Assembly: GCA_003455595.1 (NCBI GenBank) | Contig: DMQT01000296.1 | Span: 355-9,938, forward strand | From: Betaproteobacteria bacterium | Lineage (GTDB): Bacteria > Pseudomonadota > Gammaproteobacteria > Burkholderiales > Sulfuriferulaceae | Reading direction: 5' to 3' | DNA length: 9,584 nucleotides | Shown here: positions 1-6,912 of the stretch, piece by piece | Layout of the letters: each line of letters starts with the position of its first letter | How positions within the stretch are numbered: the stretch's first letter is position 1 | The notes under the pieces: model-generated | Told to the model about the DNA's origin: nothing | The model's input: only the letters and a program-made list of their open reading frames with translations | The model's database searches: none | Made by a program: the position numbers and the translations under genes

Positions 1-180
1 GCTTAATTCGGCGCGGTAAGCATCGAGTTCGGCCAAGCGTTGCTCCGCAGTCGCGTTCCCCTCATCGGCGATATCGTCTGCGTTGCGCGCAAAACGGTAA
101 ATGACCGCAACCGGGTGGCGCAGGCGGCGTGGTAGCAGAATGGACGCAACTGGAAAATTTTCGTAATGACCAACAGACAT
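1..180 (-). CDS. hpnC: Hydroxysqualene synthase HpnC, N-terminal part (runs off left edge)
   Basis: Reading the minus strand from ATG at 180-178 gives 60 open codons with no stop, so this is the start of a gene continuing beyond the window. The product opens MSVGHYENFPVASILLPRRL and continues with IYRFARNADDIADEG at residues 27-41. The ENFPVAS opening and the aspartate-rich DDIADE (35-40), which binds diphosphate through Mg2+, are typical of the HpnC branch of the squalene/phytoene synthase family. In the known pathway HpnD makes presqualene diphosphate from two farnesyl diphosphates, HpnC converts it to hydroxysqualene, and HpnE reduces that to squalene for hopanoid cyclisation. hpnD and hpnE would be expected just outside the window, but this cannot be seen. 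No clear Shine-Dalgarno sequence precedes the ATG. The family is clear; the second, C-terminal aspartate motif is out of view. Confidence 0.88.
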   Translation of the reverse strand, partial: MSVGHYENFPVASILLPRRLRHPVAVIYRFARNADDIADEGNATAEQRLAELDAYRAELS

Positions 181-230
181 GTAAGGTGGCGAGCAGTGGC
201 ATCGATAATTGGCGCTATTGGGCATAGAAG

Positions 231-257
231 CTGACAGCGAAGGCGCAATTATATTAC
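231..257 (+). promoter_or_regulatory. Possible promoter of tRNA-Leu (weak match)
   Basis: CTGACA at 231-236 matches five of six bases of the sigma-70 -35 box. TATTAC at 252-257 matches four of six bases of the -10 box. The 15-base spacer is short, so the call is tentative. The AT-rich patch 247-257 also reads TATAAT on the minus strand (253-248), so it could instead, or also, serve the divergent hpnC gene about 70 bases away. The rest of the 89-base gap between hpnC and the tRNA shows nothing else recognisable. Confidence 0.3.
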
Positions 258-269
258 ACTTGGCGGTTT

Positions 270-354
<85 letters not shown>

Positions 355-417
355 TAGTTTTCCGCGTAATCGGCTGATCCGGTTGCGCCTCAATTTAATG
401 TCAGTAAGGATTTCCGC

Positions 418-1722
418 ATGCAAGCCACCGTTGAACAAATCAGCACCCTGGAACGCCGTATTCACCTGGCGGTGCCGATGCAACAGATTGAAACTGAAGT
501 GACCACGCGCCTCAAGGACATTGCGCGCAATACCAAGCTGGATGGCTTCCGCCGCGGCAAGGTACCAATGAGCATCGTTGCCAAGCAATACGCGGGTCAG
601 GTGCGCCAGGAAGTGCTCGGCGATGCGGTGGAAAAAACGTTTTCCGAAGCGGTACGTGCCAATCAGCTCAAAGTAGCGGGTTATCCCCGTATCGAACCTA
701 AAACCGATGCGGCGACACCCGATGCAATTGAATTCTCCGCGACGTTTGAAGTCTATCCTGAGGTCACGCTGGGTGATATTTCGAGCGCAAAGATCACGCG
801 TTCGATTGTGAACGTAGGTGATGCGGATGTGGATAAAACGGTTGAAGTGCTGCGTAAACAGCGCGTTGAATTTAATAGCGCCGACCGCGCGGCAGTAGCG
901 GGCGATCTGGTGACGCTGGATTACACGGGCACCATCAATGGTGAAGTATTTGGCGGCGGCGAGGCAAAAGGGTTTCGCGTGGTGCTGGGTGAGGGTCGTA
1001 CGTTGAAGGAATTTGAAACAGCCTTGATGGATGTCAAAGCGGGCGACAGCAAGTCGTTTGATGTGACTTTCCCGCCGGACTATCACGCCAGTGAGCTGGC
1101 AGGAAAAACCGCCACTTTTGCGGTTGAAGTGACCGATGTCAGCGCCCCGAAATTGCCTGAAGTGAATACGGAATTCGCCAAAAGCCTGGGTGTGGCAGAT
1201 GGTGACGTGGAGAAAATGCGTGCCGAAATCCAGGGCAATCTGGAACGCGAGGTGCAAAATCGCGTGAATGCCAAGGTGAAAGAACAGGTCATGCAAGTGT
1301 TGCTGGATGCGACCCAGATTGAGGTGCCCAAGTCGTTGCAGGACATGGAAATGCAGCGCTTAATGGAAAGCGCACGTAACGACATGCAGGCACGTGGCAT
1401 GAATGTTCAGGATGTGCCGCTGTCTGCCGATATCTTCGGTGAGCAAGCGAAACGCCGTGTCAGCCTGGGTTTGATTCTTGCAGAAGCTGTACACGCCAAT
1501 GGTTTGGTCGCCAAACCTGAGCAGGTGCGCAAGCTGATCGAAGAGTTTGCACAAAGTTACGAAGATCCGCAGGAGGTGATAAAGTGGCATCAACAGAATC
1601 CTGAGCGGATGCAGGAAATGGAATCGCTGGCGCTGGAAAACAACGTGGTCGAATGGGTGTTGGGCAAAGCTCAGGTTGAAGACCAACAGGTGGCTTTTGA
1701 CGAATTGATGGGAAGGGCTTGA
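418..1722 (+). CDS. tig: Trigger factor, ribosome-bound chaperone and peptidyl-prolyl isomerase
   Basis: The 434-residue product matches trigger factor over its full usual length (about 430). It sits at the ribosomal exit tunnel, shields nascent chains and isomerises X-Pro bonds. The N-terminal ribosome-binding domain carries the signature GFRRGKVP at residues 43-50, the same position as in E. coli, where it contacts ribosomal protein L23. An FKBP-type isomerase domain spans about 161-241 ([15 protein letters not shown] through [14 protein letters not shown]), and a helical C-terminal chaperone domain covers about 250-434. The ATG at 418 is preceded by TAAGGA ending at 410, a good Shine-Dalgarno with a 7-base spacer. 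The stop at 1720-1722 lies 5 bases before the clpP ATG, and there is no terminator between them, so tig-clpP-clpX is most likely one operon. Confidence 0.97.
   Translation: MQATVEQISTLERRIHLAVPMQQIETEVTTRLKDIARNTKLDGFRRGKVPMSIVAKQYAGQVRQEVLGDAVEKTFSEAVRANQLKVAGYPRIEPKTDAATPDAIEFSATFEVYPEVTLGDISSAKITRSIVNVGDADVDKTVEVLRKQRVEFNSADRAAVAGDLVTLDYTGTINGEVFGGGEAKGFRVVLGEGRTLKEFETALMDVKAGDSKSFDVTFPPDYHASELAGKTATFAVEVTDVSAPKLPEVNTEFAKSLGVADGDVEKMRAEIQGNLEREVQNRVNAKVKEQVMQVLLDATQIEVPKSLQDMEMQRLMESARNDMQARGMNVQDVPLSADIFGEQAKRRVSLGLILAEAVHANGLVAKPEQVRKLIEEFAQSYEDPQEVIKWHQQNPERMQEMESLALENNVVEWVLGKAQVEDQQVAFDELMGRA
1711..1717 (+). promoter_or_regulatory. Ribosome binding site that decides the clpP start
   Basis: GGAAGGG, inside the last codons of tig, ends 10 bases before ATG 1728. 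A TTG at 1719 is in frame and would add three residues, but it begins only one base after the purine tract, too close for initiation. ATG 1728 is therefore the preferred clpP start. Confidence 0.65.
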
Positions 1723-1727
1723 ATAGC

Positions 1728-2357
1728 ATGACGGATAACCGCAATTGGGAGCCGCAAGGCTTGGGTCTGGTGCCCATGGTGGTGGAACAAAGCGGTCGTG
1801 GCGAGCGTGCCTACGATATTTACTCGCGCCTGCTTAAAGAACGCGTGATTTTTCTGGTTGGCCCGGTCAATGAGGTCAGTGCCAATCTGGTGGTGGCGCA
1901 AATGTTGTTTCTGGAATCGGAAAATCCGGACAAGGATATTTATTTCTATATTAATTCCCCTGGCGGCTCCGTTTCCGCTGGTTTGTCAGTGTACGACACC
2001 ATGCAGTTCATCAAGCCAGATGTAAGTACGCTGTGTATGGGGCAGGCAGCCAGTATGGGTGCGTTTTTGCTAACTGCGGGTGCCAAGGGCAAGCGCTATT
2101 GTCTGCCGAATTCGCGCATGATGATTCACCAACCGAGTGGCGGATTCCAGGGGCAGGCGTCGGATATCGAAATTCATGCCAAGGAAATCATCTACTTGCG
2201 TGGACGCCTCAACCAGATGATGGCTGACCACACGGGTCAGTCCGTTGAGACGATTGAAAAAGACACTGACCGAGACAACTTCATGAGTGCGGAAGAAGCG
2301 GTCAAATATGGCCTGGTGGATAAAATCATTACTAGCCGGGCAGAGGCAATTGGTTAA
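1728..2357 (+). CDS. clpP: ATP-dependent Clp protease, proteolytic subunit ClpP
   Basis: The serine peptidase ClpP forms a double heptameric barrel that degrades proteins unfolded by ClpX (or ClpA). With the ATG at 1728 the product is 209 residues, the normal length. The catalytic triad is visible: Ser109 in GQAASMGAF, His134 in [10 protein letters not shown] and Asp183 in [11 protein letters not shown]. The oxyanion-hole region is [14 protein letters not shown] (residues 72-85). The start was chosen because the upstream in-frame TTG at 1719 is too close to the Shine-Dalgarno. The gene is 5 bases after tig and 32 bases before clpX with no terminator on either side, so peptidase and unfoldase are made together. 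Nothing unusual is seen in the sequence. Confidence 0.97.
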   Translation: MTDNRNWEPQGLGLVPMVVEQSGRGERAYDIYSRLLKERVIFLVGPVNEVSANLVVAQMLFLESENPDKDIYFYINSPGGSVSAGLSVYDTMQFIKPDVSTLCMGQAASMGAFLLTAGAKGKRYCLPNSRMMIHQPSGGFQGQASDIEIHAKEIIYLRGRLNQMMADHTGQSVETIEKDTDRDNFMSAEEAVKYGLVDKIITSRAEAIG

Positions 2358-2389
2358 GTCACGATCATTGAGAAGTAACGGAGAGTTTT

Positions 2390-3649
2390 ATGTCTGACAA
2401 AGGTAGTGGCGAAAAGCTGCTGTATTGCTCGTTTTGTGGCAAGAGTCAGCACGAAGTCCGCAAGTTGATTGCCGGACCCTCTGTATTCATCTGCGATGAG
2501 TGCGTGGAGCTGTGCAACGATATCATCCGTGAGGAAGTGCAGCAGGCGCAGGGTGGTAAGTCTGGCAAATCGGATTTGCCAACGCCGCGCGAAATCCAGG
2601 AGATTCTGGGCGAGTACGTAATCGGCCAAGATAAGGCCAAGCGCATACTTTCCGTCGCTGTTTACAACCACTACAAACGCCTTCGTCACCAAAGCGGCAA
2701 AGACGATGTTGAATTGGCCAAAAGCAATATCCTGCTGATTGGCCCGACGGGTTCCGGCAAGACCTTGCTGGCACAAACCCTCGCACGATTGTTGAATGTG
2801 CCTTTTGTTATTGCAGACGCTACCACACTGACTGAAGCCGGCTATGTGGGTGAGGACGTAGAAAATATCATTCAGAAATTGCTGCAAAAATGTGATTATG
2901 ATGTGGAAAAAGCCAAGAATGGCATTGTTTACATCGATGAAATTGATAAGATTTCTCGCAAATCGGATAATCCATCCATCACCCGTGATGTGTCTGGCGA
3001 AGGTGTTCAACAAGCCTTGTTGAAGCTCATCGAAGGCACAACAGCGTCGATCCCGCCGCAGGGTGGCCGCAAGCATCCCAACCAGGAATTTGTGCAGGTC
3101 GACACCAGCAATATCTTGTTCATTTGTGGCGGCGCGTTCTCTGGTCTGGAAAAAGTCGTGCAGAATCGTTCCACCAAGGGTGGCATTGGTTTTGGTGCCG
3201 AGGTGAAGAGCAAGGATAACAGCCGCAATATTTCTGAATTGCTGCGTGATGTGGAGCCTGAGGACCTGATTAAATTTGGTCTGATTCCCGAGTTTGTCGG
3301 TCGCTTGCCCGTGGTAGCAACGCTGGAGGAGCTGGATGAAGCGGCACTGATGACCATCCTGACTGAACCGAAGAACGCTCTGACCAAGCAATACGCCAAG
3401 CTGTTCGAGATGGAAGGCACCGAGTTGGAGTTTCGTGACACTGCTTTGGCGGCCATTGCCAAACGTGCACTCGAGCGCAAAACCGGCGCGCGCGGATTGC
3501 GCTCGATCATTGAGCATGCCTTGCTCGATACCATGTTCGAACTTCCTTCCATGGACAATGTCATTAAAGTGGTGTTGGACGAATCCGTTATTATGGGTGA
3601 GGGCAAGCCACTACTCATTTATTCGGATCAACCAAAAGTTGCTTCCTGA
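2390..3649 (+). CDS. clpX: ClpX, ATP-dependent unfoldase subunit of ClpXP
   Basis: The 419-residue AAA+ protein recognises tagged or misfolded proteins (for example SsrA-tagged ones), unfolds them and threads them into ClpP. The N-terminal zinc-binding domain has CSFC and CDEC (Cys13, 16, 35, 38). Walker A is GPTGSGKT (118-125), the pore-1 loop GYVG (151-154), Walker B IVYIDEID (179-186), and the RKH pore loop is at 227-229. The IGF loop that docks onto ClpP is at 266-268. The arginine finger lies in [11 protein letters not shown] (Arg305), and sensor 2 is GARGLR (366-371). Every key element of a working ClpXP unfoldase is present. GGAG at 2380-2383 gives a clear Shine-Dalgarno with a 6-base spacer to the ATG. 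A hairpin terminator follows the stop codon. Confidence 0.98.
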   Translation: MSDKGSGEKLLYCSFCGKSQHEVRKLIAGPSVFICDECVELCNDIIREEVQQAQGGKSGKSDLPTPREIQEILGEYVIGQDKAKRILSVAVYNHYKRLRHQSGKDDVELAKSNILLIGPTGSGKTLLAQTLARLLNVPFVIADATTLTEAGYVGEDVENIIQKLLQKCDYDVEKAKNGIVYIDEIDKISRKSDNPSITRDVSGEGVQQALLKLIEGTTASIPPQGGRKHPNQEFVQVDTSNILFICGGAFSGLEKVVQNRSTKGGIGFGAEVKSKDNSRNISELLRDVEPEDLIKFGLIPEFVGRLPVVATLEELDEAALMTILTEPKNALTKQYAKLFEMEGTELEFRDTALAAIAKRALERKTGARGLRSIIEHALLDTMFELPSMDNVIKVVLDESVIMGEGKPLLIYSDQPKVAS

Positions 3650-3655
3650 ACAATG

Positions 3656-3690
3656 CGGGCGCTAAAAAAAGCGCCCGGCTTTAAATTATT
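3656..3690 (+). terminator. Hairpin terminator after clpX
   Basis: GGGCGCT (3657-3663) pairs with AGCGCCC (3670-3676) around an A6 loop, and C3656-G3677 can add one more pair. The following tract GGCTTTAAATTATTT is only moderately T-rich, so termination may be leaky and some tig-clpPX transcription could continue into lon. Confidence 0.7.
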
Positions 3691-3745
3691 TCGTAATTGT
3701 TTTTGCTTGGATTCAGGCACTTGCCGCGCACCGGTGGAGTTGTGA

Positions 3746-3772
3746 CTTGAATTTTATCAAGCCGCCCTGCAT
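3746..3772 (+). promoter_or_regulatory. Candidate sigma-32 (heat-shock) promoter of lon
   Basis: CTTGAA at 3746-3751 is the core of the sigma-32 -35 element. After a 13-base spacer comes CCCTGCAT at 3765-3772, a partial match to the CCCCATNT -10 element. lon is a classic heat-shock gene in proteobacteria, and the site lies 47 bases before its ATG, downstream of the clpX terminator. The -35 half is good and the -10 half imperfect, so this is a candidate only. No better sigma-70 promoter is seen in this 169-base gap. Confidence 0.42.
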
Positions 3773-3818
3773 CTGGTGACCTGGTCATTTATTTCTGACA
3801 TAAGGTTAAAACACTATC

Positions 3819-6242
3819 ATGGCCTTACTCCAAGACGCCGAAGAGCTTACATTGCCCCTGTTGCCATTGCGTGACGTGGTGGTATTCCCGCATATGGTCA
3901 TCCCCTTGTTTGTGGGGCGACCAAAATCCATAAAAGCGCTGGAAACAGCGATGGAATCTGGCAAAAGCATTCTTCTGGTCGCGCAAAAATCCGCAGCCAA
4001 AGATGAGCCTACGCCCGAAGACCTCTACACGATTGGCACCGTAGCCACTATTTTGCAGATGCTGAAATTGCCCGATGGCACGGTGAAGGTGCTGGTAGAA
4101 GGTAACCAGCGCGCCAATGTCCTTGAATATGCAGATGTGGATACCCACTATGTGGGGCGCGCCGAACTGGTGGCTGCCGACGACACCAGTGCCGACAATG
4201 AAGCGGAGGCCATGCGCCGCGCTTTGGTCACGCAGTTCGATCAGTACGTCAAGTTGAACAAGAAAATTCCGCCTGAAATTCTCACTTCACTGGTGGGTAT
4301 CGATGAGGCTGGGCGTCTGGCCGATACCATTGCCGCGCATCTGCCGCTCAAGCTGGAGCAAAAACAGGAAATACTCGAGATGTTTCCGGTACGGAGCCGT
4401 CTGGAACACTTGATGAGCCTGATGGAAGGCGAAATTGACATTCTCCAAGTGGAAAAGCGCATCCGTGGCCGTGTCAAACGCCAGATGGAAAAAAGCCAGC
4501 GCGAGTATTACCTGAATGAGCAGGTCAAGGCTATTCAAAAAGAGCTCGGTGACTTGGAAGAGGGCGCAGATATTGACGATCTCGAAAAGCGTATTAAAGA
4601 CGCACACATGTCCAAGGATGCGCTGGTCAAGGCCGAGGCTGAGCTTAAAAAACTCAAGCTGATGTCACCGATGTCGGCCGAGGCAACTGTGGTTCGCAGC
4701 TATATCGAAACGCTGGTTGGCTTGCCGTGGCGCAAAAAAACCAAAATCAGCAAAGACCTGAAAAAAGCTGAAGCGATTCTTGATCTCGATCACTATGGTC
4801 TGGACAAGGTCAAGGAACGCATCGTCGAGTATCTTGCGGTGCAGCAGCGCGTGGAAAAACTTAAAGGCCCGATTTTGTGCCTGGTAGGTCCTCCGGGTGT
4901 GGGCAAGACCTCGTTGGGTCAATCAATCGCCAAAGCGACGAATCGTAAATTTATCCGCATGGCGCTGGGCGGCGTGCGTGATGAATCCGAGATTCGTGGT
5001 CATCGGCGCACTTACATTGGCTCCATGCCGGGCAAAATTTTGCAGAGCATGAGCAAAGTGGCCGTGCGTAACCCACTATTTCTGCTGGATGAAGTGGATA
5101 AAATGGGTCAGGATTTCCGGGGTGATCCGTCATCTGCATTGTTGGAAGTGCTGGATCCGGAACAGAATCACACGTTTTCCGATCACTACGTCGAGGTCGA
5201 GTTCGACTTGTCTGACGTAATGTTTGTTGCAACGGCGAATACCCTGAATATTCCGGCACCATTGCTAGACCGGATGGAGATCATTCGCCTGTCAGGCTAC
5301 ACCGAAGACGAGAAGGTAAATATTGCCGAGCGTTATTTGGTGGACAAACAGATGAAAGCCAATGGCCTCAAGCCGGAGGAGTTTGCGATTTCCGAAAGCG
5401 CATTGCGCGATATCGTGCGTTACTACACGCGTGAAGCCGGTGTGCGCAGTCTGGATCGTGACATTGCTAAAATTTGCCGCAAAGGCGTCAAAGCGTTGCT
5501 GATGAAAACAGGCAAGGCAGCGAAGGTGACTGTGACTGCCCGCAATCTGGATAAGTATCTGGGTGTGCGTCGTTTCAGCTATGGTGTGGCGGAAAAGAAT
5601 AACCAGGTAGGGCAGGTTACTGGATTGGCGTGGACCGAGGTGGGCGGCGAATTGCTGACTATCGAAAGCGTGTTGTTGCCGGGTAAAGGTAAGATGATTA
5701 CTACCGGGCAATTGGGCGAGGTGATGCAGGAGTCCATTCAGGCAGCCTTGTCGGTGGTGCGTAGTCGCTCCGCTGCCTTGGGTATTCCGCAGGATTTTTA
5801 TCAGAAAAATGACATCCACATTCACTTGCCAGAAGGTGCCACGCCCAAGGATGGTCCGAGCGCGGGTGTGGGGATCTGTACCGCCATGGTATCAGTGCTG
5901 ACCGGGATTCCGGTACGTGCCGATGTGGCGATGACAGGTGAAATTACGCTGCGTGGAGAGGTCTTGCCGATTGGCGGCCTCAAGGAAAAATTGCTTGCAG
6001 CGCACCGTGGCGGCATCAAGACGGTATTGATTCCAGAAGAAAATGTTCGTGATCTGGTTGAGATTCCTGAGAACATCAAGAACAAGCTTGATATTCGACC
6101 GGTAAAATGGATTGATCAGGTGCTTAAAATGGCGCTGGAGCGTTCCCCCGAGCCGTTGCCGGATGCAGCTGTCCCAGCTGGGGATGTTGTTGCTGCCGTG
6201 GTGCCACCGCTTGAGCCTGTTGCGGTGATAACCAAGCATTGA
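3819..6242 (+). CDS. lon: Lon, ATP-dependent serine protease
   Basis: The 807-residue protein is a cytoplasmic hexamer that degrades damaged proteins and short-lived regulators. The N-terminal substrate-binding domain begins with [20 protein letters not shown] (residues 12-31) and runs to about 210, followed by a charged helical/coiled-coil stretch to about 280. The AAA+ module has Walker A GPPGVGKT (357-364) and Walker B FLLDEVDK (421-428). The C-terminal peptidase domain has the Ser-Lys dyad, Ser681 in PKDGPSAG and Lys724 in GGLKEK. After about residue 775 comes a Pro/Ala/Val-rich tail, making the protein longer than E. coli Lon (784). AAGG at 3802-3805 is 13 bases from the ATG, a rather distant Shine-Dalgarno, but the N-terminus fits the family. 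The gene probably has its own heat-shock promoter and ends at a strong terminator. Confidence 0.98.
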   Translation: MALLQDAEELTLPLLPLRDVVVFPHMVIPLFVGRPKSIKALETAMESGKSILLVAQKSAAKDEPTPEDLYTIGTVATILQMLKLPDGTVKVLVEGNQRANVLEYADVDTHYVGRAELVAADDTSADNEAEAMRRALVTQFDQYVKLNKKIPPEILTSLVGIDEAGRLADTIAAHLPLKLEQKQEILEMFPVRSRLEHLMSLMEGEIDILQVEKRIRGRVKRQMEKSQREYYLNEQVKAIQKELGDLEEGADIDDLEKRIKDAHMSKDALVKAEAELKKLKLMSPMSAEATVVRSYIETLVGLPWRKKTKISKDLKKAEAILDLDHYGLDKVKERIVEYLAVQQRVEKLKGPILCLVGPPGVGKTSLGQSIAKATNRKFIRMALGGVRDESEIRGHRRTYIGSMPGKILQSMSKVAVRNPLFLLDEVDKMGQDFRGDPSSALLEVLDPEQNHTFSDHYVEVEFDLSDVMFVATANTLNIPAPLLDRMEIIRLSGYTEDEKVNIAERYLVDKQMKANGLKPEEFAISESALRDIVRYYTREAGVRSLDRDIAKICRKGVKALLMKTGKAAKVTVTARNLDKYLGVRRFSYGVAEKNNQVGQVTGLAWTEVGGELLTIESVLLPGKGKMITTGQLGEVMQESIQAALSVVRSRSAALGIPQDFYQKNDIHIHLPEGATPKDGPSAGVGICTAMVSVLTGIPVRADVAMTGEITLRGEVLPIGGLKEKLLAAHRGGIKTVLIPEENVRDLVEIPENIKNKLDIRPVKWIDQVLKMALERSPEPLPDAAVPAGDVVAAVVPPLEPVAVITKH

Positions 6243-6262
6243 GTATTGAAGTGGTAGTAATG

Positions 6263-6291
6263 AAAATGCCGTTCCTGGAACGGCATTTTTT
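6263..6291 (+). terminator. Intrinsic terminator after lon
   Basis: AAAATGCCGTTC (6263-6274) pairs with GAACGGCATTTT (6278-6289) across a CTG loop, giving up to 12 base pairs that run into a T6 tract (6286-6291). It begins 20 bases after the lon stop codon. The A-tract on the 5' side could let it work on the other strand as well. It separates lon from the hupB promoter. Confidence 0.9.
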
Positions 6292-6315
6292 ATGCATAAC
6301 ACGGCTGGAAGTCGC

Positions 6316-6345
6316 TTGACACAAGGATTTCAGGCTTGCTATAAA
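6316..6345 (+). promoter_or_regulatory. Sigma-70 promoter of hupB
   Basis: TTGACA at 6316-6321 is a perfect -35 box, and TATAAA at 6340-6345 matches five of six bases of the -10 box, with an 18-base spacer. It sits between the lon terminator and hupB and predicts a transcript starting near 6351-6353. It is the best promoter in the window and should also drive the two tRNA genes downstream of hupB. Confidence 0.85.
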
Positions 6346-6352
6346 GCTGGTT

Positions 6353-6366
6353 CAGGATTTTTCCTG
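6353..6366 (+). other. Predicted 5'-terminal hairpin of the hupB mRNA leader
   Basis: CAGGA (6353-6357) pairs with TCCTG (6362-6366) around a TTTT loop. Given the promoter at 6316-6345, this stem would start at or within a base or two of the transcript's 5' end. Hairpins at the extreme 5' end are known to protect mRNAs from RNase E and pyrophosphohydrolase. The stem has only five pairs, so the role is inferred. Confidence 0.35.
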
Positions 6367-6383
6367 TGGCTGAGTGAATGAGA

Positions 6384-6390
6384 AAGGGGA
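6384..6390 (+). promoter_or_regulatory. Ribosome binding site that decides the hupB GTG start
   Basis: AAGGGGA ends 5 bases before GTG 6396. The upstream in-frame ATG at 6378 has no Shine-Dalgarno and would add six residues (MRKGTH) absent from typical HU proteins, so the GTG is preferred. Confidence 0.75.
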
Positions 6391-6395
6391 CACAC

Positions 6396-6668
6396 GTGAA
6401 TAAATCAGAATTGATTAACGCTGTTGCTGAATCTGCCGATATTTCGAAAGCAGCTGCAGGGCGTGCATTGGATGCCGCTATGCATGCAGTGCAAGCTGCG
6501 TTAAAAAAAGGAGATATGGTGACCTTGGTCGGGTTTGGTTCGTTTTATCTGGGCAAGCGCGCAGCGCGTGCCGGACGTAATCCCCGTACAGGGGCCGAGA
6601 TAAAAATCAAGGCTGCAAAAGTTCCCAAGTTTCGGGCTGGAAAAGCGTTGAAAGATGCAGTAAACTAG
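6396..6668 (+). CDS. hupB: DNA-binding protein HU, beta-type
   Basis: From GTG 6396 the product is 90 residues, the standard HU length, beginning [22 protein letters not shown] dimers bend and compact DNA in the nucleoid and assist replication, repair and gene regulation. Visible features are the helical dimerisation region (about 1-40), GFGSF (46-50) in the first beta strands and the DNA-binding arm with RNPRTG (61-66), whose Pro63 is the residue that intercalates between bases. The C-terminus [15 protein letters not shown] is typical of HU rather than IHF. Its place downstream of lon is the usual hupB context. Its own strong promoter lies upstream. There is no terminator after the stop codon, and tRNA-Val starts 8 bases later, so the mRNA and two tRNAs appear to share one transcript. 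Confidence 0.95.
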   Translation: MNKSELINAVAESADISKAAAGRALDAAMHAVQAALKKGDMVTLVGFGSFYLGKRAARAGRNPRTGAEIKIKAAKVPKFRAGKALKDAVN

Positions 6669-6676
6669 CGGACTTC

Positions 6677-6752
6677 GGGTGCTTAGCTCAGCTGGTAGAG
6701 CGTCGCCCTTACAAGGCGAATGTCGGGGGTTCGAACCCCTCAGCACCCACCA
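6677..6752 (+). tRNA. tRNA-Val (anticodon UAC)
   Basis: A 76-base cloverleaf with acceptor stem GGGTGCT (6677-6683) pairing with AGCACCC (6742-6748), discriminator A and encoded CCA (6750-6752). The anticodon stem TCGCC/GGCGA encloses loop CTTACAA, with anticodon TAC at 6710-6712. The D arm is GCTCAGCTGGTAGAGC and the T arm GGGGGTTCGAACCCCT. It starts 8 bases after the hupB stop codon, and I see no separate promoter for it. Confidence 0.98.
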
Positions 6753-6772
6753 GAATGTTAGCAAGGGTAATT

Positions 6773-6849
6773 GGAGTGGTAGTTCAGTTGGTTAGAATAC
6801 CGGCCTGTCACGCCGGGGGTCGCGGGTTCGAGTCCCGTCCACTCCGCCA
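6773..6849 (+). tRNA. tRNA-Asp (anticodon GUC)
   Basis: A 77-base cloverleaf with acceptor stem GGAGTGG (6773-6779) pairing with CCACTCC (6839-6845), discriminator G, as usual for Asp, and encoded CCA (6847-6849). The anticodon stem CCGGC/GCCGG encloses CTGTCAC, with anticodon GTC at 6807-6809. It lies 20 bases after tRNA-Val and directly before a terminator, so the two tRNAs are processed from one precursor. Confidence 0.98.
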
Positions 6850-6854
6850 ACATG

Positions 6855-6883
6855 AAAGGCGAACGTGAGTTCGCCTTTTTTTT
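6855..6883 (+). terminator. Intrinsic terminator of the hupB-tRNA-Val-tRNA-Asp unit
   Basis: AAAGGCGAAC (6855-6864) pairs perfectly with GTTCGCCTTT (6869-6878) around a GTGA loop and runs into a T8 tract ending at 6883. It is a textbook Rho-independent terminator 5 bases after the tRNA-Asp CCA end. Confidence 0.93.
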
Positions 6884-6912
6884 CGTACGCATTTCTTTAG
6901 TACAAAATTATT

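Noticed and set aside
3..248. An 81-codon minus-strand open frame overlapping hpnC
   Set aside because: The overlapping frame from 180 gives a clear HpnC N-terminus; this one has no family resemblance.
355..410. A separate promoter for tig between tRNA-Leu and the tig start
   Set aside because: TTTAAT (394-399) resembles a -10 box, but no acceptable -35 box lies 15-19 bases upstream.
2354..3517. A 387-codon open frame antisense to clpX
   Set aside because: It lies wholly within clpX plus the clpP-clpX gap, is rich in His, Gln, Arg and Phe as antisense shadows are, shows no recognisable domain, and clpX itself is beyond doubt.
3777..3787. TGACCTGGTCA as a regulator binding site upstream of lon
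   Set aside because: Five-base arms around a single base are expected by chance at this scale, and I recognise no regulator with this site; mentioned only in the lon promoter finding.
5292..5825. A 177-codon open frame antisense to lon
   Set aside because: Same reasoning: it is fully inside lon, its composition is atypical for a real protein, and it has no motif.
6600..6676. A tRNA promoter inside the 3' end of hupB
   Set aside because: The best candidate (CTGGAA at 6637 with TAAACT at 6661) is a poor match in both boxes, so co-transcription from the hupB promoter is simpler.
6501..6764. An 87-codon minus-strand open frame over the hupB end and tRNA-Val
   Set aside because: It is antisense to HU and a tRNA; its start (VLRGSNPRHSPCKGDALPAEL) is the familiar false protein made by translating a tRNA backwards.
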